A stretch of 64,000 nucleotides of DNA from Hibiscus mutabilis (GCA_019671005.1 CM033744.1:12578128-12642127), one strand, 5' to 3'. Shown: positions 45,316-55,549, counted from the first letter of the stretch. Notes: generated by a model not told the origin, from the sequence alone. A program made the numbers and translations.

Positions 45316-45352
<37 letters not shown>
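45313..45352. repeat. TA microsatellite
   Basis: Nineteen or so uninterrupted TA units follow the target duplication of the palindromic MITE. Confidence 0.9.
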
Positions 45353-45356
<4 letters not shown>

Positions 45357-45990
45357 CAACATATCAGCTGAATTTTATTAAAAATCAAAATAGAAAAAAG
45401 TCCAAAAGAAAAATATTGTAGCAGAAAAAAATAAAAACACAATAAATCTAAATTGAAAATTATAAAACGAAACATTAGACCAACAAAACACCTCTAGTAG
45501 GCTGCAAAACAATGATAAAGACAAAGCACCGGAGAAATAGAAGCAGAGAGCAAGACTTCTTGTCTCCATCCACCTATATGCTTCAGGGCTGAAGTAGGAG
45601 TGGTAAGCAAAACCATCAATCTTGGAGGCTGCTTCGTAAAATAGAACTTATTGCATCGGCAAACGAACCAAAAAAGGAGATCCAACTACTGAAGACCACC
45701 GACAATCCACAAATCAGGCCGAACGTCATGAAAAATGTATCCAAGAATGTAAATCTACCACAAAGGCAGATGATAACATGCCATAAGGCAGAAGCGTGCC
45801 ACAAGGAGAGGAAAAGCGTGCCACAAAGCAGAAGAAAACATGCGACAATGCAGATAAAAACTAAAAGAACACCGAAATATAAAATAAAACAAAAACTTGA
45901 TATAAAAAATAAGAGAAAAGAACAACCGGCGGTGACGGTCAGCACTAAAACTGACGCCACTGCTGATGAATCCATTACATGTTAATATAT
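45353..45990 (-). other. LINE-3'-end-like segment with a hydrophobic ORF
   Basis: The minus strand contains a 119-codon frame (45975-45616) starting M-D-S-S-A-V-A-S-V and rich in long Leu, Phe, Cys and Ile runs with at least two stretches that could span a membrane. It then passes through two overlapping short frames to an AT-rich tail with AATAAAAT near 45375, next to the TA microsatellite. No family is recognised. The hydrophobicity partly comes from a degenerate ~24-bp repeat (core TGCCACAA on the plus strand, 45760-45850). A LINE 3' end is one reading; a chance ORF is as likely. Confidence 0.35.
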
Positions 45991-46024
45991 GTACAAAAAT
46001 TATACTTTTTATTTAAGTTATATA

Positions 46025-46160
46025 ATTTAAAATTTAATATCTAAACCTTAAATTTTAAATTATAAACATAAAATTCTAAGCTTGCACCGTAAACTAATCT
46101 CTAAAACATAAAATCTTAAATCCTAAGTACTAAACTAAACTCTTAAACCATAAAATTAAC
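46025..46160. repeat. Telomere-like degenerate CTAAACC/CTAAAAC tract
   Basis: Scattered CTAAACC, CCTAAG and CTAAAAC units in one orientation, more degenerate than those at 23455-23670. Confidence 0.5.
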
Positions 46161-46950
46161 ACAACTATGTAAAGCTTGTGTATTAAAATATTTTTATACA
46201 CTTATTCGACTAAATGTTTAAACTAAGACTTAATCTTATAAAAAAACTTCACATAAAAAATTAATTTTTCAAAACAAACAAATAAAATTTTAATGTTTTA
46301 AAACATATTCAAAAAAGCTATCATAACATTTGTGCCACACACAGGGCCGTGTGAAATTTTCGGTTTTTTTTAATAACATATGCTATTGTGAATAAGAGTG
46401 AAAAAAGCTCGACTTGATTCGAAAAATTTAAATTATTAAACTCCACTCGACGTGAAAGACTCGACTTATAATTTTATAAACTTGACTCAGCTCGAAAATT
46501 TAAAATAAAGTTTGAATTATAAATTGAAAATTCTAATAACTCAAAATTTTTAGTAACTAGTGGATCAATTTTCAAATTCGAGTTGAATCCCTCAATGTTG
46601 TCGGATATATCTATCACATATGAAAAAAAATGAGTATATGAAGAAATATATAAATGCATATTATATATGGTTATAGAACTCCCTTTAAATTAGAACTAAT
46701 TAGCACCATAACATTATAAAATGTCTATAATTAAATTTGAGTACAGAAACTCGAACAACTCGACTCGAAAGAATTTCAAATAAAGTTTGAGTTATAAAAT
46801 AGGGCTGGTCAACTCGACTAACTCGAAATCTTTTGACTTGACTTAATTGAATACCCACCACTAATTGTGGACATAACTGTTGTAGGTATCGTGGTTCCGG
46901 ATGGTGCCGCTACCACCATATAACGGTCGTTGTTGTAGTTACATACCGTT
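46161..46950. other. AT-rich debris with ACTCGA repeats
   Basis: Repeated ACTCGAA / CTCGACT motifs (46410-46850) and an AAAGTTTGA-type segment occurring twice (46507, 46781); probably decayed DNA transposon sequence, no gene seen. Confidence 0.4.
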
Positions 46951-46952
46951 AG

Positions 46953-47460
46953 GGGTGTTCAAACAGTTAATTCGCCTAACCAACCGAACCGAACTAGCTA
47001 AAATCCATTAACTAATTTTTTTTCCTTTAACTGTTAAATGAATCAATTTTTTTAAAAAAAATCAATTAATTTTCAAATTAACCGAAATAACAATGAAAAG
47101 CACCTAAAAGTATTTTGAATATAATTATTAAGCATCAAAATAACAATAAACATTACATATAAATAGTTTGTATCTATTATAAATATCAAAATAACAATAG
47201 ACAATATATAAAATAACAATTATCATCTAATTTAGTTGAGTTAGGCTCAATATATATATATATGCGTGTGTGTTTAATATATATTATATTTAATATTTAA
47301 TATTTTTAGATAATTTGATTAATTAATTTTAAACCGAATTAACCGATAATCGAATTTTCAAAAAAAGAATTACCGTTAACCGATTTAATATTTAATTAAT
47401 CGACTGATTAACTTAACTAAATTTTAATTCGATCAATTAATTCAATTTTAATCAAACAAT
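46953..47460. mobile_element. hAT-like non-autonomous element, decayed
   Basis: Begins TTAGGGGTGTTCAAACAGTTAA and contains many AACCGAA and TTAACCGA motifs in both orientations, the pattern of plant elements with a TAGGGGTGTNCA terminal repeat. A clear right end was not found. Confidence 0.4.
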
Positions 47461-48790
47461 AAATATTGCTACATACCTTTATTTAAATCCATCTTCCTAA
47501 TAACAAGTATAAAAAATAAATTTTAAGAATAAATTTATAACGATAAGTATTGAAAAGTATCCCGCACACCATACGAGATACTAAAATTTCCATTCATCTT
47601 CTTATCAAATTTTTTTTTCCCATTCGTCTGTCATTTTTAAATGATGACACACACTACCTTTTTCATTTCAGGGGTGATTTTAACAATAAATTTATCATCG
47701 TTTTATAATTTTGAAAAGTGTAAATTATGTATATCATTACTTAATTTAATATTTATTTTAATTATTAAAATTTTAAAATATTTAATTTATTCATTAAAGT
47801 TTAGACATTAAATATTTTTTGTTAATGATTATATAAAATTTATTATATAAATTTATTTAAAATATAAAACCTTAAAATATAAGAAATCATAAAATAATTA
47901 TAGAAAATTGTGAAATTTATTAAAATGTTATTTAAAAATACAAAACATTATATAAATTTATAAAATTATTAGTAAATTAAATAGAGTTTATTACAAACAT
48001 AAAATGTAAAAAAAAACAATAAAATTAAATATATATATATATATATATAGTTATGTATAGATATTCACTAATTGGGTGAATGGTTAAAAATTCTCATTTT
48101 ACTTCTTCTTATATGTGTTCGAATCTAACATTTATCTAAACAATGTAATTATCTCTACTTAATATATATATATAACATTATTGACTACTTGAAATTGAGA
48201 CATAAAAAATAGAAACATCTAGAGAGTGCAATAATTAAAAAAACTATTAAGTTTAAATGTAAGAAGAAAGTACTCAATATTTTCGTTAAAATCATACCAT
48301 TTAACGAATGTTTTACCCCTCCAACTATCATTCTTCGTACATTTAGCGGTAGTTATATTTCTTTTAATGAAAATGTTGAGTGCTTCCTTCGAAAAATTTC
48401 GTACTAGTAATTAAGAGCGTAAATAAACGAAGCATTCGATGAATTGTTATAATCCGTTTATACAACGTTCATTTATTAAGCTAAATAAACGAGTATGAAC
48501 ACAATTTTTATGTTGTTTAATAAACGAGCAAACACGAATAAAAGTGTGTTCAGTTCATTTATGTTTATAAATTTATAAGTTCGTTTATTGGCTCGTTTAC
48601 CCGGTTTCCCTTTTCCTTTTATTTTTTACATTATAAACTCGTTTATCTAATATAGGGTGAACTTCGGAGTTCAAACTATGAAGCTTAAAGACTATTGGTG
48701 TAATTTCACCATTTTGACAAATATATAAATGAACATGTTAGCGGACATAAACGAACATTTTCGAAAACACTAAACAATCCCTATTTCATA
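47461..48790. other. AT-rich stretch, no gene recognised
   Basis: Very AT-rich with AT microsatellites (48030-48048, 48162-48175). A SINE-like segment at 48065-48145 has a GTTCGAATC box. From 48410 to 48780, AATAAACGA and TTCGTTTAT motifs recur in both orientations, suggesting an old inverted-repeat element. Confidence 0.4.
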
Positions 48791-48829
48791 TAAAGAATTG
48801 CATCCTCCATTGTTAAGGGCCCGATTGGT

Positions 48830-49012
48830 GTCCCCACTTTTCCTTGCACCTTTGCAACCCCCGTATCCAAAATGGTATGACACCAATGCACACTATTAAT
48901 TTCACGATGGAATCCAAAGACATTCTATTGAGAAATGTCTCGCCTTTAAATGCCGAGTTCAAGCTCTCTTGGAGTTTGGAAAGTGAAAATTTGGAACAGA
49001 AAACCAGCCTTA
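48830..49012 (+). pseudogene. Tat gag C-terminal fragment, out of place
   Basis: The frame with CCG at 48859 reads P-Y-P-K-W-Y-D-T-N-A-H-Y, a stop, then F-H-D-G-I-Q-R-H-S-I-E-K-C-L-A-F-K-C-R-V-Q-A-L-L-E. This is the W-Y-D-x-N-A-x-C-x-F/Y-H-x-G-x-x-x-H-S-I-E-x-C motif of Tat gag. In complete elements it comes at the end of gag; here it lies before the coiled-coil ORF, and the real gag end is repeated at 55217-55300. Confidence 0.75.
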
Positions 49013-49016
49013 TTCA

Positions 49017-49571
49017 ATGGAAGAATATAAAACTCAAAATGATAATACTCAGAAAAAAGGACTTCAATTCGAATATGAAGCTCAAATAAGCAAATTGAAG
49101 CAAGAGAAAGATGATTTGAATAAGGAGATGAAAAGCTTGCAGTCTAACTATCAAGAGCTTTGTTCGATGCTCAAGAATGCTAGTTTGGGTGTAACTTTGG
49201 AACAGTCGAAGGAAAGAATTAAAGAGCTTAAACATGAAGCCGAATACTGGAAAAAGAGTTTTGAGGCAAGTAAAGGTCGAATCAATACACTTTCATGTGA
49301 TTTGCAGGCAATGAAGCTACAACGCAATACTTTTATGGATGATCTAAGGGTTAGTGAAGCTAAGCGCGAGATGATAAAAATGTACATGCAGATGTATAAG
49401 GATAATGCTATTAAGCTGAATGACAGTCAAGCTGAAAACGAAACACTAAAGAAGAAGGCAGATGAATGCCTCAAACTTACGCTATGTACAAAGCTCTTGT
49501 TGATGATGTCAAGAAAGTCTGTTAGGAAAATGAGGAAAAGCGATATGCCCAGTTTCAGAGATCAAGAATAA
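49017..49571 (+). CDS. Coiled-coil protein of Tat element (ORF1 C-terminal part), 184 aa
   Basis: The ATG at 49017 opens 184 codons dominated by heptad-like charged and leucine-rich sequence: K-L-K-Q-E-K-D-D-L-N-K-E-M near residues 27-40, L-K-H-E-A-E-Y-W-K-K-S-F-E near residues 72-84, and E-N-E-T-L-K-K-K-A near residue 143. This resembles the C-terminal coiled coil of the extra ORF that precedes gag in Tat/Ogre elements; the N-terminal plant-mobile-domain-like half is missing. Past the stop, another frame continues the family pattern (E-V-A-Q-Q-V-A-D-L near 49621 and L-G-V-R-A-H-Q-Y-L at 49740-49767), so the frame ends early by frameshift. Its role in the element is unknown. Confidence 0.6.
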   Translation: MEEYKTQNDNTQKKGLQFEYEAQISKLKQEKDDLNKEMKSLQSNYQELCSMLKNASLGVTLEQSKERIKELKHEAEYWKKSFEASKGRINTLSCDLQAMKLQRNTFMDDLRVSEAKREMIKMYMQMYKDNAIKLNDSQAENETLKKKADECLKLTLCTKLLLMMSRKSVRKMRKSDMPSFRDQE

Positions 49572-49968
49572 AGATTCGAGAAAGGGACAACGACATGAAA
49601 TATGATGTTATTCAAGGAAAAGAAGTTGCTCAGCAAGTGGCAGATCTAGCCGATGTAGCAATGGTACTGAGCCAGAATATTGATCCAATATTAGATCATG
49701 GAGGAAAGCTAACTTGGCTCTTAGAGGAAGTTAGGAAGTTGGGAGTTAGAGCTCACCAATATCTATAGTATCTAATATCTGATGTATCGAATCCTTTTAC
49801 TTTAATGAAAGTTGTTCTATGATGATCACTTTTAAAATCAATACCTCCTGCATTCATACATTCATGTAGTGCATATTTATCAATATAACATTATTATTTA
49901 ATAACATGGCATTAACATTCATGGTCTAGAGAAGTCGAAGTTTCAACGAGAGTAATCTGGGAATTATA
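49572..49968 (+). other. ORF1 tail and ORF1-gag spacer, Tat element 2
   Basis: The frame-shifted tail of the coiled-coil ORF ends at a stop near 49770. The spacer to about 49968 is AT-rich with GCATTCATACATTCATG, like the spacer of Tat element 1 at 4870-4985. Confidence 0.6.
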
Positions 49969-50680
49969 GTGGAAGTTTGGGAATCTGTTATCATAGAAAA
50001 AGATATGGAAGGAATTGAACAGACTCAAGAAGGGTTACAAGAATGGATGATTAAGCATCAGCAAAATGTGAAGAACTACACTACTACACCATGTTTGACA
50101 ATTTATCCTGGGGCATCTAACCCAAGTACAAAAACAGGGACTGTAAAGCCTATTTTTCTAGGGTCAAGACTCGAGCAGTTGAAAGACAGTTGTGCCAGAC
50201 TTGAGGAAGAGATCAAGGAAAAAAAGGCATGTATAATCCCAAATTTGATGCAAAAGAATTCTGTTTAGTCCCTAATCTAGTTATTCCACCTAAATTTAAG
50301 ATCCCCAATTTTAAAAAGTATGATGGTTCCAGCTGTCCTAAAATCCACTTGGCAATGTTCTCAGAAAAATGGAAGGATATTTGGATGATGATAAATTGTT
50401 GATCCACTATTTTCATGATAGTCTAGCTGGACCTGCCGCAGTGTGGTACAACAGATTAAGTCAAGAGCAGATTCGATCATGGGTTGATTTGGCTAAAGTA
50501 TTTTTGGGGTAATACAAGTATGTTATAGACCTGGCTCTAAATCGTAATTTTTTGCAGAACGTGAATATGAAGGCCAATGAATGTTTTAAAGACTATGCAT
50601 TGAGATGGAGAGGATTAGCAGCCCAAGTACAACCTCCCTTGACAGAGGAAGAAGTATCTCTTATGTTTCAGCAAACACTT
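49969..50680 (+). pseudogene. Tat gag, N-terminal and capsid part
   Basis: Starts M-E-V-W-E-S-V-I and contains a helical Q-T-Q-E-G-L-Q-E-W stretch; a frame change near 50230 leads into I-P-P-K-F-K-I-P-N-F-K-K-Y-D-G, H-L-A-M-F, L-L-I-H-Y-F-H-D-S-L, W-Y-N-R-L and, after a stop at the expected Gln codon (50511), Y-K-Y-V. It then continues N-E-C-F-K-D-Y-A-L-R-W-R-G-L-A-A-Q-V-Q-P-P-L, the landmarks of Tat gag in order. It is cut at 50680 by the copia element, inside the Q-Q-T-L segment. Confidence 0.85.
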
Positions 50681-51718
50681 TGTTGGACTTGAATTCCTTC
50701 AACCGAAATGCTTGCCAAGTGTGGAGAAGATCGATTTTCAGGTAAAAGTGTGGAAGCTAAAAGATGAGACAATGAACACAAGAATTTATAGTGGTTCAAG
50801 CTTCTAACAAGCTCTACATCCACTACCTTAGCTTCCCACTAAGGACTTCAACCAATTCACTAAGAATTCTTCCCCTTTTACAAGGCTTAGGAGGCAACCT
50901 TTTACAACCTAGACTCACTCACCAAGTCTAGCATCCAAAGCTCACAACCCGAGCTTTAGGAACTCTCCTAACCAAAAGAGATTCTAAGCAAAACGAAATC
51001 CCTCTAAAAGGTATGTGTTTGCACTTTAAATCACTCACCCAAATCCTAATACACTTGAGGATACATTGACATTTAAGCTCAACAAGTGTAGTGTATACAA
51101 AGAATGAGAATTTAAGCTCTAAGACAAATTTGACATCATAATGTTGTTGACAATTGAAACATTAGTTGTTCTAGGTGTTTGAAGGGTCATTTTATCCTCG
51201 CAAATGAGTTCCTAGCCGTTGGTGACCATTGGGGATGATTTGGAGCCGTTGGGGATCTTTTTCCAACCAAACCTACAATTCTGCAGCATAGGGTATCGAT
51301 ACTCGGGTAGGGGTATCGATACTAGCTTAATTTGGAAATAACCGTTGGAGTCAAAACTGTGAAGGGAGTATCGGTACCGGTAGAGGGGTATCGGTACTCC
51401 TATCTTGGTATTGATACTACTAGGGCAGTATCGATACCCCAAAATGGTTCTGAAAAATCTTTGAAACACGCTTATCGGTACGGAGGGTTTCGTTACCGGT
51501 ACGGTCCTCTCGATATCGATATCGAGATTTAGGTATCGGTACCAGGGGCTAGTTTTTGACTATTTTGAGTTTGGAAAACATAGATTCGAGTCAAAAACGT
51601 TTCAAAACCATTTTAAACATATTTCTCAAGTTGTTTGGACTTAAAAACATTTTTTCAATATTTTCAATTTAGTCCAAAACTAATTTTCAATTATTATATC
51701 AAAACAAATATCCTAACA
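50681..51718 (-). repeat. 3' LTR, copia element
   Basis: 1038 bp, collinear with 53806-54846. Contains a GTATCGATAC/GTATCGGTAC array at 51290-51545. Confidence 0.93.
51290..51545. repeat. GTATCGATAC / GTATCGGTAC array in copia LTR
   Basis: About fourteen motif copies including GGTATCGATACTCGGG, AGTATCGGTACC and CGATATCGATATCGAG; the same array is at 54415-54675 in the other LTR. Closely resembles the array in the Tekay-like LTR at 36600-36960. Confidence 0.85.
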
Positions 51719-51732
51719 ATCTCTCCCTTTTT
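51719..51732 (-). other. Polypurine tract, copia element
   Basis: The minus strand reads AAAAAGGGAGAGAT directly before the TGTTAGG start of the 3' LTR. Confidence 0.8.
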
Positions 51733-52350
51733 GATATAATAAAACCAACTTGAAAAAATGTTTTTGAGATTCTCCCCCTTAGTAAAAATGAAATTAGAAT
51801 AAGAGATTAATTTGGTAAAATCTTATAAGCTCCTCCTTTTTGTTATATCAAAAAATGGTTCAAACCAAAGTTTGAAGACTTTTAAGTCCATAAAAATGGA
51901 GAGTTTTAAAGAAGATTTGACAAAAGTAAGTTTTGTTTAAAAATGGCTCCCCCTTACTCAAGCATCATTCAAATGTTAGTCCAACATATATGATTAACTA
52001 GTTGAATTAAAATAAATAAATCAAATCAAAATGAACAAAAATTCAACTAATTTTTTATCACACTTGAATCAAAGGTAGGATGTGAAGCCTTCATTCTTCA
52101 AGTGTTCATCCTTGTGTGTATAAAGCTCCCCTTAATTTTATCACTTGTTGATCAAAGCTCCATCACACCTACAAAAGACAATCATTTGATTTTTGGTATC
52201 CAAATTGCTTTGGATCCATAGGCATTAGTAGCACATAATTTAGTCCCCTTAGGAATCCATTTTTCAATTTCATCATTTTTAGTTGAAGTAATTAGTCCTT
52301 TTGGAACCCAAATACTTTTAAAACATTTACCATTTACAAATCTAGGGGCA

Positions 52351-53160
52351 CTAGATTATCTTTAATAAAAATTTGATTTTCCCAAAAAAAATTTTCTTTT
52401 CAAGTTCATTGGAAATCAAATCTTTTTCTTTCTTAAGATCATCTACTTCAATTTGATGATATTTTTCTTTCTTTTGAAGCAAATTTTGTAAATTAAAAAC
52501 TTTAAATTCAAATTCCTTTAATTTTGCTTCAAATTCCAAATTGGTTTTTACAAGCAAATCATTTTCATTTTCAATTTTGAAATCAACTTTTTGTTCTTTG
52601 AAAATGAGGTTTTAAATTCAAAAACCAATTTATCATAGGCTTCTTGTAACTCATCAAAAGTATATGGATTTGAATTTGAACTAGATGAGTTAGAAGTTAC
52701 CTCACCCTCTTGGAAGGCCATCATGCATAGGTGGGCTATCTCATCTTCATCGGTGGAGTCTTCATCACTCCATGTAGCCACATATGCTTTCTTTGATGAT
52801 GATCCCTTCGTGTTGAAGCAAGGGTAATCGGATTTGGTGTGCCTTGTCTTCTTGCATTTCGAGCACTTGGGGGAATCCACCATCTTCTTCTTCAATTTAT
52901 GCTTGGATTCTTCTTTGTTGCTCTTCATGAATCGGGCAAATTCATTGAAGAGATAGGCCATCTCTTCATCTTCACTTTCCTTCTCACTTGATTCTTCTCG
53001 GTCGCTTTTGGAGGATTCAAGAGCAATGGCATTCACATTAATGCCTAGTTCCATGATTTTCTTCTTCCTCATCTTATTTATCTCTTATTTCTTCTTCTTT
53101 TTCTCTTCTTTTCTTTTCTTCATGATTTCATGAGTGAGAAGTGACCCCATATGAGCTCAT
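52351..53160 (-). pseudogene. Copia gag, zinc-knuckle and C-terminal part
   Basis: The frame from 53072 to 52548 carries a Ser/Glu-rich segment, then C-S-K-C-K-K-T-R-H-T-K-S-D-Y near 52840-52880. This is the C-x2-C-x4-H-x4-C knuckle with Tyr in place of the last Cys. Acidic and Ser-rich sequence follows, then a helical region E-L-Q-E-A-Y-D-K-L. A further short frame (52557-52351) continues as a Glu/Lys-rich coiled coil. It is separated from the N-terminal gag frame by a frameshift near 53120-53160. Confidence 0.8.
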
Positions 53161-53713
53161 CTAGCTTTAGAAATTTGATATTTTTGGCTTCGATGATGGC
53201 AGTCTTCTTTGAGTCCCATGACTCGGGAAGAGAGTAGATAAGCTTTCGAACAAGCTTTTCTTCTGAAATAATTTTCCTATAGCCTTTGAGTCCATTGGTG
53301 ATGGTGGAGAATCTATCAAACATTTTCGTGATGTCCTCTTTCGGTTCCATCTTGAAGTTCTTATACTCAAGGTTGAGGAGGCCGACTTTAGTCTTCTTTA
53401 CTTCATTTGTTCCCTCGTACGTGACTTCAAGCTTGTCCCAAACTTCCTTGGCATCCTCACAAGAAGACATCTTCTTATAGATGTTGGGGCTAAATGCACA
53501 AAAGAGAATACGCAAAGCTTTGCAATTTAGCTCCATCTTCTTATGATTATCCGCATTACATTCCACCTTGCATCTTTGTGGCACGTATGGACCATCTTCA
53601 ACAATATCCCAAAGCTTGTAATCTTTGGCATTGATGAAGAACATCATTCTAGTCTTCCAATAAGCATAATTGGTCTCGTCAAAGAAAGGTGGCTTGTCGA
53701 TGGATTGTGTCAT
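53120..53713 (-). CDS. Copia gag N-terminal domain (UBN2-type), 197 aa
   Basis: An ATG at 53711-53713 opens 197 codons: P-P-F-F-D-E-T-N-Y-A-Y-W-K-T-R-M near residues 8-23, L-W-D-I-V-E-D-G near residue 34, A-K-E-V-W-D-K-L-E-V-T-Y-E-G-T near residue 88, and L-V-R-K-L-I-Y-S-L-P-E-S-W near residue 155. These are the signatures of the copia gag domain (UBN2/retrotran_gag_2). Capsid-like assembly is the family role. The frame ends in W-G-H-F-S-L-M-K-S, where related gags run on, so a small indel near 53148 truncates it. The primer site lies about 80 bp upstream. Confidence 0.8.
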   Translation of the reverse strand: MTQSIDKPPFFDETNYAYWKTRMMFFINAKDYKLWDIVEDGPYVPQRCKVECNADNHKKMELNCKALRILFCAFSPNIYKKMSSCEDAKEVWDKLEVTYEGTNEVKKTKVGLLNLEYKNFKMEPKEDITKMFDRFSTITNGLKGYRKIISEEKLVRKLIYSLPESWDSKKTAIIEAKNIKFLKLDELIWGHFSLMKS

Positions 53714-53792
53714 TTATCTCCGGTTGACTTGTTTGTTGATCGAGCTTCCGGATTGTCTCAATAGGATATTAAGCCTTCTTGATTGAGCTTCA

Positions 53793-53803
53793 CTCTGATA
53801 CCA
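53793..53803 (-). other. Primer binding site (tRNA-iMet type), copia element
   Basis: The minus strand reads TGGTATCAGAG, exact for the initiator-Met site, two bases from the LTR. Confidence 0.9.
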
Positions 53804-53805
53804 AT

Positions 53806-54846
53806 TGTTGGGTTCGAATTCCTTCAACCGAAATACCTGCCAAGTGCGGAGAAGATCGATTTTTGGGTGAAAGTGTGGAAGCTAAAAGATGAGACAATGA
53901 ACACAAGAATTTATAGTGGTTCAAGCTTCTAACAAGCTCTACATTCACTACCTTAGCTTCCCACTAAGGATTTCAACCAATTCACTAAGAATTCTTCCCC
54001 TTTTACAAGGTTTAGAAGACAACCTTTTACAACCTAGACTCACTCACCAAGTCTAGCATCCAAAGCTCACAACCCGAGCTTTGGGAACTCTCCTAACCAA
54101 AAGAGATTCTAAGCAAACTGAAATCCCTCTAAAAGGTATGTGTTTGCACTTTAAATCACTCACCCAAATCCTAATACACTTGAGCATACATTGACATTTA
54201 AGCTAAACAAGTGTAGTCTATACAAAGAATGGGAATTTAAGCTCTAAGACAAATTTGACACCATAATATTGTTGACAATTGAAGCATTAGTTGTTCTAGG
54301 TGCTTGAAGGGTCCTTTTATCCTTCCAAATGAGTTCCTAGTCGTTGGTGACCGTTGGGGATGATTTGGAGCCATTGGGGATCTTTTTCCAACCAAACCTG
54401 TAATTCTGCAACATAGGGTATCGATACTCGGGTAGGGGTATCGATACCGGCCTAATTTAGAAATAGTCGTTAGAGTCAAAACTGTGAAGGGAGTATCAGT
54501 ATCAGTCCGGTACAGGGGTATCGGTACTCCTATCTTGGTATCGATACTGCTAGGGCAGTATCGGTACCCCAAAATAGTTCTGGAAAATCTTTGAAACACG
54601 TGTATCGGTACGGAGGGTTTCGGTACTGGTACGGTCCTCTCGGTATCGATACCGAGATTTAGGTATCGGTACCAAGGGCCAGTTTTTGACTATTTTGAGT
54701 TTGGAAAACATAGATTTGAGTCAAAACGTTTCAAAACCATTTTAAACATATTTCTCAAGTTGTTTGGACTTAAAAGCATTTTTTCAATATTTTCAATTTA
54801 GTCCAAAACTATTTTCAATTATTATATCAAAACAAATATCCTAACA
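53806..54846 (-). repeat. 5' LTR, copia element
   Basis: 1041 bp; the minus-strand start is TGTTAGGATATTTG and the end CCCAACA. Array of GTATCGGTAC motifs at 54415-54675. Confidence 0.93.
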
Positions 54847-55350
54847 CACTTCCATCTCATTTCTTTGAGGAAATGCTTGCGAATTCAAGGTGCAGTTTCA
54901 GTGATCTCGTGGTGATTGGAGAAGCAATAGAAATAGGGATCCGATAAGGAAAAATTAGATCAATATTTGAAAAACCATGATGTTCAAGAGGCAAAACAAA
55001 GGAAAGAGGTGAATGAGTGTAATGTTCAATGTTTTCAGAGTCGCAAGAGAAAGAGGCCAGTCAATTCATCAGAACGACTACGGAAAATTCCTCGAGCAAG
55101 TGCAAATCTGGAGATCTTTGGAGTGTCTATTTCAGATTTATTACCTCACCTTATTGCAAGGCAACATGTCACTCCTAGCCAATGAAGGTGGTTCCAAGTC
55201 CATTTGCCCATAGCTATGATCCAAGCAATGTTTGTGACTTTCATATGGGAGTACCAAGACGTGCTACCAAGAAGTGTAGACCTTTAATGAAAGAAATCAA
55301 GAAGCTAGTCAGTAACGGAATCTTGACACGAGAATTAGTTAAACAATAGA
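54847..55350 (+). pseudogene. Tat gag, C-terminal part
   Basis: Resumes the gag cut at 50680 (after the CACTT duplication) with H-F-F-E-E-M-L-A and I-G-E-A-I-E-I-G-I-R, then frame-broken sequence, then D-P-S-N-V-C-D-F-H-M-G-V-P-R-R-A-T-K-K-C at 55217-55276 and L-T-R-E-L-V-K-Q before a stop at 55347. The C-D-F-H-M-G-V-P motif is the Tat gag end; the usual H-S-I-E-x-C is A-T-K-K-C here. Confidence 0.8.
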
Positions 55351-55549
55351 AAGAAGTGGGGCAAGCCGTTAAACCAGTCAAGGATCAGAGAATCAAGATG
55401 AGTGCTTCCAAGATTGTCTGGAATTTTAAGAAGTCGTTGCTACCCATATTGCCGCATCATGTGGTTACAACCTACATGGACTATTGCTTAAATAACACTG
55501 GAAATAAGTCTGCTACTCCTGGTCTGAAAGTAGTAGAAGTTTTTTTCTG
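55351..55549 (+). other. Unassigned segment between gag and 3' region
   Basis: A 64-codon frame (55356-55550) follows the gag stop. I do not recognise it; it may be a rearranged pol fragment or noncoding. Confidence 0.35.

Larger units (their letters stand above)
50681..54846 (-). mobile_element. Gag-only Ty1/copia element
   Basis: LTRs 50681-51718 and 53806-54846 (about 1.04 kb, roughly 94% alike in the first 170 bp by eye) start TGTTGG and end CCTAACA. An exact 5-bp duplication CACTT lies at 50676-50680 and 54847-54851. An initiator-Met primer site on the minus strand abuts the right LTR and a polypurine tract abuts the left one, so it reads right to left. The 2.1-kb interior codes only for a gag with a zinc knuckle; no protease, integrase or RT is present. 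Confidence 0.93.
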
